Source of the DNA: Leptidea sinapis | Taxonomy: Eukaryota > Arthropoda > Insecta > Lepidoptera > Pieridae | Assembly (NCBI RefSeq): GCF_905404315.1 | Contig: NC_066273.1 | Coordinates: forward strand, 12,772,001 to 12,836,000 | Direction: 5' to 3' | DNA: 64,000 nt | Part shown: positions 32,274 to 47,300 of the stretch, in pieces | Numbering within the stretch: position 1 is the first letter of the stretch | Layout of the letters: each line of letters begins with the position of its first letter | Position numbers and translations under genes: made by a program | Notes under the pieces: generated by a model | Seen by the model: the letters and a program-made list of their open reading frames with translations, nothing else | What the model was told of the DNA's origin: nothing | Database searches by the model: none

Positions 32274-32397
32274 CCAGTTGGCTGTGACATGATGATTGGA
32301 TCAAACGCTAAAGAAGACAAATGCAGGCAATGCAGAGGTAACGGCACCCATTGTCACACCAGCACAGGAATCATCGACTCAAATGATCTCAGGAAAG
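32274..32397 (+). CDS. Ppn: Papilin exon: end of Cys-rich/start of spacer
   Basis: Acceptor ttttcag, donor gtaaat; phase 0 in, 1 out. 'PVGCDMMIGSNAKEDKCRQC' then 'GNGTHCHTSTG' is the ADAMTS/papilin block 'VGCD..(L/M).S.A.EDKC..C.G.G..C'. Confidence 0.9.
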
Positions 32398-35300
32398 GTA
32401 AATTAAAATATTTTCTTCCGGCTACGGTATTCGCTGTTATTATCTACAGAGAAATTGTTCTCTTTATTCGTGCAGACATTATCTACAATTTAGTCACTAA
32501 GAGCGCGTATTCGATCTGCGATGATAATTCCATGTTTTTGAGAGTCTTTCCAGAGCCTAAGTTAGAGTTTAAGTTTTAATTTAGGGAACTACAGAGTAAA
32601 ATTATAATTTTTAATAACAGTTTTCTTAAACAGAAGGCAATTTCTTCGAAGCATTTCAATTTGCTATATTGATTTATTTTCAGCCTTTAATCCAGTGACA
32701 CATAATTACATTACACACAATAACAGAAAAATGGCATTTATATATTAACAAAGCAATATTAAAAAAATACAAAATCGATTCACTTTAACTTTTTTTTACC
32801 AGAATTTGAATAGAAATATAACAAGAATATTTGTTGATGACACCAAATTATAGCTTCTATAATCTCTAGAATATCCGTAAACAACAACCCAATGAAAAGA
32901 TGCAGCCATTTCACCTTCTGTAAAAAACAACCTATAGGGTTACCACGTTAACCAAGACTCGTGAATGAGAGTCACGGCTTGATCACTTGGCATTGTGAAG
33001 AGACGTCGCTTCATTGTCTTTATCACGGGGAGCGTTCCGAAGAGCTGTTTCACCAGAAAACTGCTGCCGAATTCCACTTCGCACGACATGCCACAAATTA
33101 CGATACCATCCCATCCATCTGGATGTGTTGCGTTCCTTCACAGTGTCATTTTCAAGGAACTGTCTTTCACGTAAAAATTGAAATTTAGTTTAATCTGAAA
33201 CGGAGTGTTCCGAAGAGCCGTTTCACCTGATTCCTGCCGTCAAATTCCACCTTCGCATGATACGCCACAAGTTAGGATATCATCCCCATCATCAGGATGT
33301 GTGGCGGTCCTCCACAGTGGGGTTTTCAAGAAGCTTTCTTCCACGTACAACAAAGCTGTAGAATGAGCTCCCTTGTGCGGTGTTACCGGGACCATACGAC
33401 ATGGGTACCTTCAAAAAAGTTCGTACACCTCTCTTATACTAAAGTGGCAATGGGCTGGACACATTTCTCAACTAACAGCTAGGTCATAGGTTCTCAACGT
33501 GCGCGATAATGCCCCCTTGTGGGCGTTTGATACTTTCGAGGGGGCAGTAGAAGACCCAGAGAATATTAGGGGGCACTGAGATGGCGCAGATGGGGCGTGG
33601 GTAGATTAAAAAATATAGTCTAAAAAGGCAAAAAAATACACGAAAATACTCTAGAAAAAAACATATACTAAAAGTGGGCGGTGAGCAAAATAAGGTTGAG
33701 AAACTATGAGCTAGGTGGACTATTTATACAGCACGTTAGGGACCTGTAAGAATGAGAAACGTGGGTAGACCTATAACGCATATAAGGTGCACCGCTGAAA
33801 TTATACAAATTGGCGGAACTAACTAGCTGGAAACAGTAAAAAATGGAAAGAAATTAATAAACGTACATAGTTTATAAGGCAAATTATTTTAACTAACATA
33901 ACAGAAAACAAATCATATTTGTATACTTATCTAAGTAACATACATACTCACTTAAAAAATGTAAAAAATTAAATGTAAAATTAAAATAAGGGTTATTGTT
34001 ATTTTTATTACTATTAATTCAATATTTCCTTTTTATAAACCACAGGATATAACGACGTGCTTCTAATACCTGAAGGTGCCACAAGCATTGTGATTTATGA
34101 AGTAAGGGAGTCAAACAACTACCTCGGTAAGAGTTTATATTTTTATTTTAATAATAAGTTCCAGTGGGAGGATTCTTGCACTGCATGTTGGTTAGGTGTA
34201 TATTACAGTCACAATACGGGAATAAAATAGTATTTAATGTTCATACTAGAGCGCCTGAATCAATGCACTCACACATACACACGATGTACACGACCGCTAA
34301 GCAATCTTTTACCAGTGGGAGGCTCCTTTGCACCGGATGCCGGCTAGATTATGGGTACCACAACGGCGCATATTTCTACTGTGAAGCAGTAATGTGTAAG
34401 CATTACTGTGTTTAGGGATGAAGGGCGCCGCCCGTAGCAAATAAAATAATTGTGCAAATGAGACTTGACAACTTATGTCTTAAGCGAATCACTACTGGCC
34501 TTCATTTTACATTCGTTTATTTATTGGCAACGTATTTTCTCTCAAATATAATTATATATTTATGTACAACTACAAATACCTTGTACAACTTCATTCTACG
34601 CCGATTTAGACTTGAGTTAGCGAAATAATTCATACTAAAATTCAAAGCTTCCGTGAAAAAAATAGTATATAATCTCATTGAATACTTCCAGCTATCAGAA
34701 GCAAGATCAAGGACAAATATTATTTAAACGGCGGATACCGCATCGACTTTTACTTACGAGCGTTCGCCCCAAGGGTTTGCTGCGCCAGATAAGCTGACTA
34801 CTCTCGGTCCCACCACAGAACCCTTGTATTTATCAGTAAGTTTAAATCTTTTATAGTGTAGGATAATATGGATACACATTACGAGACTTTTATCTGTAAA
34901 TAAATTTTCTGATATAGAAAAATGTTATTATTTTTGGTCCAAAGTCATCTAATACAGGAATAGGAGTACCAACTAGGATGGTCACTTGATGGCAAAGTAA
35001 GTAAAAATTCTGTAGTACATCTTCGTAATAAACAGGCGACGTGGGTAGAGAGGGGCGCTGCGGTGTGGGCTTTATTATAAATTAACTAGCTGACCCAGTA
35101 AACATTGTATTGCCATATAAAGTAACAAAAAATTCAATATTTTAAATTTTTGTGGTATAAAAAAATAGATGACGACCGATATTCAGACCTAACAAATATA
35201 TCGTACTACAATAATTAATAAAATCAATTGCCATCTTATAACCCCATTGCGGATCTGTGGATGGAACAGAATAATATAAAAAAAGTGATTAAAAAACAGG

Positions 35301-38300
35301 GGTTGATTATAGAAGGGTGAAAATATGAAGTTGTATGTATTTTTAACGCTGATAAGATAAAAATATAAATATTTGTCAGAAAAATAAAAAAATTATATTT
35401 AGGGGTCACCCTTATCATTTAGGGATATGAAAAAAAAATTGATGTTGGCCGATTTTCAGACCTACCCGATATACACACAAAACCAGTCGAGAGAAGATTA
35501 TTGAAGATTATTTTGAATAGCTTGTTCGGTCATTTCTAACAGGCTAGCTTCGGATAACGATCAAAACAAACTATCGAACTTGCAAAAAGCCTTGTTGTAA
35601 AAAAAAATAAAACAAATCTAAAGATTTAGTTTGTACTTGCAATTACAGTAGTATAGTAAGCAAAACGAGTAATACTGCCTATTCTTATAAGCACAATATT
35701 TTTTTAAACAGAACTAGCCGAATCACAAAAGCTTTGCTGACTAATCAAAACGCCTTTTAAAAACGCCCCCATGTCATATCGTCCAGGAAACATCATACAG
35801 GAAAGCTCATTCCTGTTTGGTTGAAAGTGGGAGAACGTATCTTGAAAACCATACAGCCATTGAGTCTTAAGATAAGGGTTTTACTAGTGCCGAAGAATCT
35901 GGTAACAATACAACCTTAAATTCGTGCCAAAATTTATAAGCTATGCTACTTAACGTACTTACCGCTCAGCCAACCGTCCAATGATGCATCCTACTTAAAT
36001 TTCGGTATGTTTGTCAGACTCTTTAGTCGAAACTGCGAGGTATTTTTCGGTTGAAATTAGAATTTGGATTTGTCAGGTTATCTGATGGAATATAATTAAA
36101 TTATAATATTTTTCTGTATGTTTTTGTGGGAGGCCTTTATCCAGCAGTGGACGTCTTCGGGCTGATGATGTATGATGTTTCTTTAGTCAAATATATACAT
36201 TGTTATGGCGTGCGTGATATTGAACAGGCTTGTAAACTTGTATCTAAATGGGAAGAAGAAGAGATCATTTTATGATTCTATGTCAACTTTTATTTTTAGC
36301 TGCTCCTCGTTGATGACAATGTGGGTGTTCAGTATGAGTACAGCTTGCCGACCGCCTTGGCTCCCCGTCCGCATCAGCAATACAACTGGGTTCATGGTGA
36401 ATTCACACCCTGCAGTGCTTCGTGTGGTGGAGGTATCACTAACACTGAAATAAAGAATATTTTTTATATACTCAAGTATCATAAGCCCTCCATGGTGTGT
36501 TCAAGAAGCTAACATTATGACCACATTTAAAATAGACTGTTTTGTTGGTAGAAATTTCTTATCTGTAAAAATGTTATGCTAAATAATAACATCGATTTCG
36601 ATAGTTATTATTTCATTCAAAGGAAGATGGCGGGAATGGACCCAATAATTTAAAAATTAAGGAAGCATCTTACAAGTACAAGTTTATATTAATTATAAAC
36701 ATAAGTTTATACGATGTTTATATAAAAATATTGAAGCGCTAAGATATGGGAGTCAAAAGAAAGAAATTATTATAATTTATTAAAAATAAGTCATCTTTTA
36801 CTAACAGAACGTTTTGAGCAATTGACATCTTCATATTTTGACATGACAGCCCTTGTCGTTATTTATTTATGGATTATTATGGATGTTCCGACTTCCGACA
36901 CCATCGAACTATTGATACCTACTCAAATCAGTAGTAATTCACAATAAGATTCAATATGATTATTATTGTTTTTTGGTATTAAAATGAGTAGGTAACTTCT
37001 ATGAAAGTATCGATACCTGCTTGAAAAAAGAATGAATTGTTAATACTCAATTATTAGCACTTTTTACTAATATCTTTAAATTTCCACTGCTGGCCAACCT
37101 GCCACATATCTTTTAGCAGACAGTAGTTAGGCATAGACATAAGATACAAATTATCGTTTAATAATTTTAGGGTTATATTTTACTTTTAGGTATATCTTTT
37201 TTCTCCCACTTTTTTAGGCTTAATTACGATTTGCGTTTTCTTAGTTTTGTTACATTCTACAATTATTAATAAAGTTCCATGAAGTGCGCCACTTCTTTCA
37301 GTCAATCCCAAAATACATGCATACTCGCTTCCTCCCTTCGAAGATCTCTGATAAACAAAGAAATTAATTGAAATGACTCCTATTCTAATATCAGTTAAGA
37401 TGACGTTTAGTTGGAAATGAAATGTCAATTTGCAAACAAAGTTGACAAATGTTGCACGTAAGTAAGATATCGAACGATATGATAGTTGGGGCTGACTCTA
37501 GTTAGTCTCTGAAAAAAAAAACTATGATAGCTGCCAGAAAACTTTTCATTACCATTATAACCGGTTAAAATGTATGGTGCTCAGCAGCCTAGCGAAACTC
37601 TATCTGAAAAAAGCCATTCACTCGAGTATGAAACGTGCAGTCATATTTTATAGATTGACAGATGACAGCTATAATCTTGTAAAAAACAAACATAGCCGAA
37701 ATCCACTTTGTTTTAAATCAAATTTTCGGTTTCAAACTTAGCCGGATTGTACATCGTCGCCATTCGCCATACTATAATTACTACTATTTCAAACTTACGT
37801 CAAATGCCTGCACATTTCATAATAAACTAAATTTCAATTTTTAAATCATAATATGCGGCTCCTGAATGCATCGTGGAGGCTTATGATATGTGGGTAGATA
37901 AAGTAGTGTATGTAACTGTAAATAATTAGGCATTAAAATACACGTGTGATGTTTTTATAATAAAAATACTGACACACTCTTACACAAATTATCTTGCCCC
38001 AAACAAGGCACAGCCTGTACTATGGGTGCAAGACAACGATATATTTAATACAACATACATACATAAATACATGTAAACATCCATGACTCTGAAACTACCA
38101 TTCATATTCATCATATAAATTATTGCACTTACCGGCATTTGAACCCGGGACCTCTAGCTCAGTAGGCAGGGTCACTAACCACTATAAACCCACACTCATA
38201 TTTAATGCTTTTCATTATGTATAGTAACATAAATTACTGTAATATAACAGCATGTTTGATTAAATGTCAATTTCTAATATTATCGATATCCATACTGTTC

Positions 38301-41300
38301 ACATCACTAGTGCACTAGCAAAGTAAGTAATACATCTAGAAGCAGATCAGAGCAGAGGTAGCTTGCCGGCAATCACAACGCGAGAGCCGGCAGAGCAGTT
38401 AGGGTTGCCACTTCTAAGTTATTCAATCATAATATTTATAATCCAAATGCTTAGTAGGTATTAAGAGTTCACGTTTAAATTTAATAGGCATAATAAATAA
38501 AAAGTTACTAAACAGTCAAAGAAGCTTATGTGTGTTGTATAGAGAGGTAGGTGAACGAAGCTACGAATAAATAAGTTCGATCAAAGATTCAATTCGTTCG
38601 TAGATTCGACGTCGACTAGTAAGGAAGTTGTTCTACTTACACGAAACCGCTCGCCTCGTGTTTTTTGTCATACATTTTGATAATTTTTCAATATTATTTA
38701 TTTCAATTTTTGTAATTGCTAATCAGTTGGCAAACTTTATTTCTCATAATTCGATGTATACGAATAACTTAATCAAATTATATTATGCTTAGTACCTACC
38801 AATAAAATTGTGCGATACCAAAATATTGGATACAAAATAGAAGCAGAGTTGACTAATTTAAAACAAATTTTAGATAAAGATGCATTTAGTAAAGTTTTCA
38901 CTAACGAGTGACTATTTTAGCCAATGCAATGGACAGCAGCAATAAATTTTGTAAGACTGTGTATATGTGCTATAGCCAATTCCAATAAAAAAAAAATTAA
39001 GAAATACCAACCGACTTTAAAAAAAACCTATTCCAAAACATTATATTAAGCACTAAAAAGTAAAAAAATAATTGTGTATTTACTACAACTTAATAATGGA
39101 CTTATTTCTAAAGTTCTCCTAAGTTAAATGAAATGAAAAGACTTCCTAAAAGTCAATCCAATAATTACGACAAAATAATGTAGTTACAATAATTATTATA
39201 TTATTATTATTATTATTATTGTTACAATACAGTACAATTGAGAACCTTTTTTGAAGTCGATTAAAAATGATCGCCGTGCAATAAATGTTTCTTTTACAAA
39301 ATTACGTAAAAATACATGTGTTATACTTGTACGTATTATAAGGTAGGTATTGTGATAAGTGATGGCATTGTAAGATACTCACGGGAGGCTTTGGTGTTTG
39401 TTCTTATGCTAAGCAAATACATGAATGGTGACGTCAAATGGTGTATTAGCACAGAATAGGTAATACTTACGTATGTATTAGTAACAGATGTTCCAGCTTA
39501 ACAAATATTGTAGGTACTAGTATTTACCGCTTTTATCTCGTTCAATCAGGTTTTCAAACACGCAATGTGAGCTGTCGGTCGCGTGATGAACTAGATGAAG
39601 TAAAAGATAACCTGTGTGATGAAGGTCTTAAGCCACCTACCAACCAGAGTTGCAACACGGAGGTGTGCCCAGCGCACTGGGTGGAGGGACCTTGGAGTAA
39701 CTGCTCGAAGCCTTGTGGAGAAGATGGAACCAGATCGCGGCAGGTTCGCTGTGAGCAGGTCATCAGTAATGGGTAAGCACGCATTTATCACATCAAATGG
39801 CGTTATTATAAGTGTAAATGTTAGTTTGTTACGCTTTCACGCATAAACTACTGTAACGATTTCGATTAAATTTAGTACAGAGATGGACTAGAAATTGGAA
39901 AAGGACATAGGCTACCTTTTATGGGTGGAGGTTTGAATAGAATTTTATCACAATCAAAGATGATACAATGAAACTTTGTATGCACTTGATAAGAAATAAA
40001 TAAATATTAGTTCTAGCGTTTTTGAAATTTCGATGTGTGTGGGGATGAAAAAGGGGGCGAAAGAATCCAAGTTTTCACACCTAAAAAAATGCTCCCCAAA
40101 GTAACTATTCTACGCGGACGATGTTGCGGGTGAAAGCTAGAATTTATATATTTTTATGAAAATGCGAGAATAGACGAACAGGACGTTCAGATGATGGTGA
40201 TTAATACGCCCTGCCCATTACAATGCAGTGCCGCTCAGGATTCTTGGAAAGCCCAAAAATTTTGAGCGGCAATACAATTGCGCTCTTCACCTTGAGACAT
40301 AATATGTTAAGTCTCATTTGCACAGTAATTTCACTAGCTACTGAAGGGCGCCCTTCAGACCGAAACACAGTAATGTTTATACATTACTGTGTTTAGTAAT
40401 ATATAAATTCAATTTCGACCAATATTTATGGACGATGTGGGATGGAGCCACAACCCGAGAGTCGCACAAACATACCAAGATTTGTAGATTATGCTGCATT
40501 CGGACGATTGGCTTAGTTAGAAGAGCGACGGGACGTAACCGCGAAGGCGGGTTCGAATCCCGCATCGTTCATAACTTTTCTTATAAATTATAAAAGAGAT
40601 TAAACTTAATGAAGTGTGGCTTGAGATTATGCGAAATCAGACCATTTACGGAAATGACGAACAGAACTATTATTGTGGAGCCAACTAGAACTATTTCTGG
40701 TTGAAATATCTCCAAGTACTTTTTATATCCTGGTATTTAGGTGTTTGCTGTATCTCAGGCTTATTGGCAACAACAGTTCTGTTCGTGATGTTTAATCTTT
40801 CCCAATACTTTGTAGCGTGTATGCACAATACATATATAAAAGGCACATGCCATTAGAAAGATGAGAATATCTAGAATTACTATGTCTAATGAACTCACCT
40901 GAACGACAACTTCAAGCCTCGTTAATCAAGGACAAGAAAAGGTTCTATTGAGATTAATCTCAAATCAGCTTTTGAGATTACTATTTGCTTTTCAGATAAG
41001 CTTGGAATAACCAACTATTAAAGTACACTTACGCAAGGCTACCTATTGTTCCATAAGTGCATCATGTATTTTTTGAGGATGTGACTTCTAGCTTAGATTA
41101 TTTTTACGTCTAGAATCTAGATAGAGCCTCTGCAATTAGGCATCGCATAACATTAGACCAGGTTTATTGCTCAAGCCTTTTTTTATGAAAATAAGGGACG
41201 AGACGAGCTGTAATTGATACGCCCCACCCATTACAATGCGGTGCCGCTCAGGAGTCTTGAAAAACCCAAAAATTCTGAGCGGCAATACAACTGCGCTCGT

Positions 41301-44300
41301 CATCTTGAGACACAAGATGTTAAGTCACATTTCCCAGTAATTTCACTAGCTACGGCACCCTTCAGACTGAAACACAGTAAAGTGTGCATGACAAGCTACG
41401 TCTTACACTGGCGATAATTAAGTCACTTTGTTTAAGTGTGCGTGCGTTGCTAAAAATAGAGGTTAACAGCTTACCGCTATTTTTTTCGACGTGTTCACAG
41501 CTGTCACAGTCTATCTAGAGTCTAGACGTATAAATTATTGTATAAGACTTCTAAATTCTTTGATATCTTTCAGACATTCGTCAATAGTCGATGATAAGGA
41601 ATGCATCGAGCTCCACGGACGAAAACCGGCTCGATTCGAGGAATGTAACAAGAACGCAACCTGTCCAACTTGGTTCAAGGGACCATGGAAAGCTGTAAGA
41701 AATATTACTCATAATTTCAAATAATATTTGCAATAATAATTATATTTAAGACTATCATAAAAACAGTGTATTTTCTATCTTTCTCGTTGTTTTGAGAACT
41801 ACGAGACGTACGAGCAGTATGTTCAACTGGTGGTAATTAATACGCCCTGCCCATTACAATGAAGTGCCGCTCAGGATTTTTGCCTATGTATTGTCCTGGT
41901 AGCATCGCGTATCTTTCTATAGTTTGGTTGTATTTGGTAGAAGAACGCCACTCATCTTCATCCTTAGTAATATTATAAATGTGAATGTAAGTTTGTTTGT
42001 TACGCTTTTACGCCGGAGCAACTGCACCGATTTTAATGAAATTACACAAGTACAGCGATAGATTAGAGCTTCGGAAAACACAAAGGTTACATTTTATCCT
42101 AGAAAAATCAATGATTCCCGCGGGATTTGTGAAAATATAATTATAATTATACCAATAGTAGGTTTAGTTTGCCATAGCAATCTTCCTCGAAATAAGATTC
42201 ATATAATATGTTGGGAACGGGAGCGAAAACGGGAACCGAAACTGGAATAGGACATGAGATAAACTTCAATTCCAAACCTGCTTATTATTTTTAAAAACCC
42301 TTTCGGCCTTACAAATAAACTTGGTATAAAGTTATAACTGATGATAAACAAAGAAAATGCAAAATGTTTACAATATCGTTGACAACACTGTCAATACAAT
42401 GATATTCTGAAGTTTTCCTAATGACAAGCTGCCTTGCAAATAAACGCGGGAAACGTTATACTCGTACGTCCGAACAAACCAATCGTAAGCAAAATGTCTA
42501 TTTGTAAACATTTTACAAATTCTTGGTTTATGCTTAGTTATAACTTTATGCCAATTTTATTTGTAAGGCCGTTAATCTACGCGGACGAAGTTGCGGGCAT
42601 CAGCTAGTTGGCTTGTAATTCTTAGTTTATTCATAATACCTGCTAAATGATTTACGTTTTCATAATTGTTCATAAGCACATTGAGGAATTTTCTAGAAAC
42701 TGTGACAATCACAATGTTTACACGAGGAATAAACATAAACTTGTTATGACTACTACTCGGCTAGGTCAAGTTAGCGAGTCTTTTGTGGGGCGATGTATAT
42801 GCTTTTACAACAAGATCCCAGAAAAATCTTTAAAACAAAATTATAACGATATTCAAAAGAATTGTTAAAAAACGTTTGTGTGGTTATAACATAAATGACT
42901 GTCTTAATGATACCACAGATTGGGAATAGAGCGACCGCCCTCAGGCTATTAAAAATAATAAGTTTAATTGTACAATATTACTTTGTAAACATATTTTTTG
43001 ATGTAAATAAGCCTGCTTAGTTTGTTACGCCCATTCTACTCAGGCCTGAAGCGTTCTTTTTGGAATGGGTGGTAGTTTTTGACTTTCAATAAGTGATGTC
43101 ACATCCTATTTTGAATAAAATATTTGAATTTGTTCAATAGTGTGACAAGCTTTGTGGTGAGGGTAAGCAAACCCGGCAAGTGGTCTGTCATCGGCGAGTC
43201 AACGGTCGAGTGGAGGTGTTTGGAGACGAGGAGTGTCCTGAAGAGAAGCCACCTGCAGAACAGCCCTGTATCCTGCATCTTTGTGTTGCAGTGGATTGGG
43301 TGCTCAGTAATTGGACGGGGGTAAGATATGAGTTACTATTAAACGTAATAGATATCAATTATTATAATAATTGTATAATTAAAATTAAAAAATCCTTACT
43401 TTTTTTATTATTTGCCTTAGATTAAGGATTGGCCTCCACTGCACTCCAGATAGATACCGCACTACCTAAGAACAATAGCTATTTTATTACAGCAACTATT
43501 AGATGCTTGTGTGCGTGGCATCTTGACACTCAATGGCATCTTTAAAATGTTTGTAACATACGCTTCGTGTTATTTTACATTGAAATTAATAAAACACAAA
43601 ATACTTACTCATGATATGTGATCTCCGTGTCTCTCTAATTTCTTTTTTTTTTACTACGTAAACCGGCATTTTAGTTTGAGAGTCTGTAGTCTGAGCCGGT
43701 AGTATTAGTTGCCGCATTTTGCGACTACGCCTGTGGTATCTAGCTGGAGCGCAGCAGAGACCAATCCTTAATCGAAGTTATTTACTAATCTATTGTTAGT
43801 ACTTATTGTACGTAGGTACCTATTTTTTACTCACGAACGCAGCGAAACAAATGGGATTGCTTATTGTTTCAAATGTATGTTTATAGTCGGTGTTTTTTGT
43901 AAAATATATTTTATTGTTATTTTTTTTTGTTTAATGACGATTCTCGATAGATCGAAGATTCTCAATAATGTACTTTACCACACTTTCATGTAATGATATT
44001 ATTTATAGATATACTAGCTGACCCGGCAGACGCTGTTCTGTCAATAGAAAAAAAAGATGTATTCGGGAATAATGTAGTCTAAAGCCATCGGAAATGTGTA
44101 AAACGTATATCTGAATGATCATACCCTGCAACTACCGTTCTTTTAAAGTATTAAGGTGCCATAAGGATATACACATGCCATACAGTCTATTCTGTAGACT
44201 TATATAAGATACACAATTCCACCTTACATTAATTTGTTATAATATCTCAAAACGTTCAGACAGCTGTTTCGTTGAAACCTCCCAGACGGCTTACTTTTTT

Positions 44301-47300
44301 CCGACACCTCTAACAAACATCATTGAATACAATTTTTTTTTAATTTTTTTATTAATGTATACAAAAATCTGTACAAAAACTTTACAAATTAAAATCTAAA
44401 ACCTTCCTCGACCACGCTATCATCCAATCCATTGGTGTAAAGAGCATGAAAATCAGTGCAATCGTTTTTGAGTTTATTGCGAACAGACAGACAGACAGAC
44501 GCGGCAGAGGACTTTGTTTTATAATATGTTGTGACTATATAAAACAATTGCTAACACTATAAAACGACCCGTAGATTTTTTCACAAACAATATCTGATCT
44601 GAGTCATCATTTGTTCTTTGGTATTAAAAACAAACTAAACACTGACTAATTCTTAAAAACTTGGCAAATGGCTAATTTTCCTGAATAAAAATTCAGGTTA
44701 AAAATTAGGTGTGATGGCTCTTAACTAAGAAGTTCAATAACCTTGTGTAAGAAATAATAAATTAATTACTTAACGTGTATTTCATCAATAAAATAACTCT
44801 GACCGAAGATTCTGTTATAAACAAAATTCAGTTTTTTACACCCTCTTTAAGAATGTTTGTAGCACGCATTCTGTCAATTCTATGTCAAAGGTTACATTAA
44901 TAAAGTTTATATTGTCCAAAGCGCTAAGGTTAGATTAGAAATAATTTTATACGGTGGTGAAGTATTCTTAACTTTTACCCCCAATTATTTTTCTTCACCT
45001 TCAATTTCCATAAGTACCTTCTCCTGACAATAACGAACACATCAAAAAAAGAATTAGCGAAATCGGTTCAGCCGTTCACGCGTGATGCCGTCAAGGGAAA
45101 TAGGGATTCATGTAAATATAGATATAGCTGTAAGCATTTTTTTTTTGTTTGAATAAATTACTTTGAAAATAAATATCAAATGTTTGTGTTCCAGTGTGAT
45201 ACATGTTCATCTAAAAACAGAACTAGGGTAGCCCAATGCGTGACTGAAAACCGCCAAGTGGTTGATCCAAGCATGTGCAGTTATCATCAAATGCCAGTTT
45301 TGGAAGAGCCGTGCGATAAAGACAAATTACCTGATTGCGAAGTACAATGGTACGCGACCCAGTGGAGCAAAGTACGTATTATACTATTACTGATGACCCG
45401 TGGCTCATGCCTGCCAGACTAACTTTTTCGCTTATTTTTTATATGACTTCATGGGACGAGACAAGCAAGAGGTTCAGCTAATGGTAATTGATACGCCCTG
45501 CTCATTACAATGCAGTGCCGGCCAGGATTCTTGAAAAAAAAAAACAAAATTCAAAGCGGCACTACAATTCGCTCGTCGCCTTGAGACAAAAAGATGTTAA
45601 GTCTCAGTTGCCCAGTAATTTCACTAGCTACCGCCCTTCAGACTAAAACAAAATAATGCTTACACATTACTGTTTCACAGCAGAAAAAGGCACCGTTGTG
45701 GTGCTACTCCGCGATATTTGATTGAACCCAAATTTGTGAGTGGCTTCAATTTGAGATATGAGATGTAAAGTATCATTTGCCCAGTAGTTTTACTAGCTAT
45801 GGCGCCCTACAATCTGAAATATTGGGCGTATGCTGAGACGTAGACGAAGCTCGCAGAGCAAGGCAGAGCAGATTTTGTGACATATGTACCTACGTACTAA
45901 GAGCTACGTAGGCTGCGGTGCAAACATGTACGGCGCAGACATGCTTCTGTCCTGCTCTGCGTCTCGTGGTAGCGCCGGTCGCGGGCACAGATTTCTGCGT
46001 GATGCATGCATGGTTTTTACCGCTAATTCAACTTTGCACACATGTTTTTTCCAGGTAATTCTTGGATCAGATTATTTAATTGAATTAGTGTGTTGTGGAC
46101 ATTGTTTGTGTTAAATTTATCATCCAGACTATAAAAAAAAAAACAAAAGACGCTCGTGGCCTATGTCTGCCTCGCCTTCCCTGCCCTGCTAATTCTGTAC
46201 TGTGCTGTAAAAAAAGTATTATTAAAAAAATACTGCTTCAGGGCTGATACACGGCGCCGCTGTGGTGTCCACCTATACGGAATACTGTAGAACTACTAGC
46301 ATAAAGAATAAAGTTATAAAAAAAACAATGTTTTATGATGTTTTTAATAATAATTAACTAGTTGACTTTACATCACTTTAGAACGGTTGAACATTAAAAA
46401 TATTTTCTTCGTTTTAGTTCGGCTAGGCAATTAATGATTTTATATCGTTAAGGTTTATTTTTTCCTCTTTTTTTGTCTCAAAACGAAATAAATATAACAA
46501 TATTATTATTCTTTTTATTGAATATTCGTCTACTGTCTTGGTCTTTCTGTTCAGGTAATAAAGATAATGGTCGATATAGAGATACAGATGGGAAAGTAAA
46601 GTTTATAAAAAATCTGTAAATTGTTCCCTTACTTTAATTTCTATAAATAATTTCAGTGTTCAGCGTTGTGTGGTAAAGGTAACAAAACACGTCTTGTATT
46701 CTGTGGACGATACGACGGGGTATCGGTGGAGAAGGTTGATGACAAGGAATGCAGCAAACTAGAACGATACAGCGATACCAAGGAATGCGAAGTCCCGAAT
46801 GAAAAATGTCCAGCACAGTGGTTCGCGGCACCGTGGACTAATGTATGTTGAAACATTATATCGATTTATCGATTAAAATAGGAATAGGACAGGCTCTCAA
46901 AGAAAAATTTTAAGAAATAAATATTATGACTGTTCATTGTCAGTACACTTATGAAAATTTAATATACGTTCACAAAAATTACATCACCATATTGCTCATA
47001 ATGGTGATTTTCATTATTATAACACTACAAATAAGGTATTGTTTGTAACTAATTCTAGCAGGCTTCATAAAATGTATACACTTTTATAATAAAGTCCCAG
47101 CCACTGTTCAGGCATTATCTATAAATAAATTTAAATATTTTATTAAAAATAGCTCTGTCGTAGTGGAGTAGTAGACTCCACAGCTGAATATCTAAGTGAT
47201 CCGACAGCCTGGGACTAGATTATGATTATTTTATAGCAATAGCAATGACAGTACAATAGTGTATATTTGATTAAAACGAGCGCAAAAATAAGAATGTTGG

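Noticed and set aside
40490..40575. Functional tRNA gene
   Set aside because: Acceptor and T arms pair but no proper anticodon stem-loop can be drawn; more likely a SINE head. The same applies to 31,800 and 58,555.
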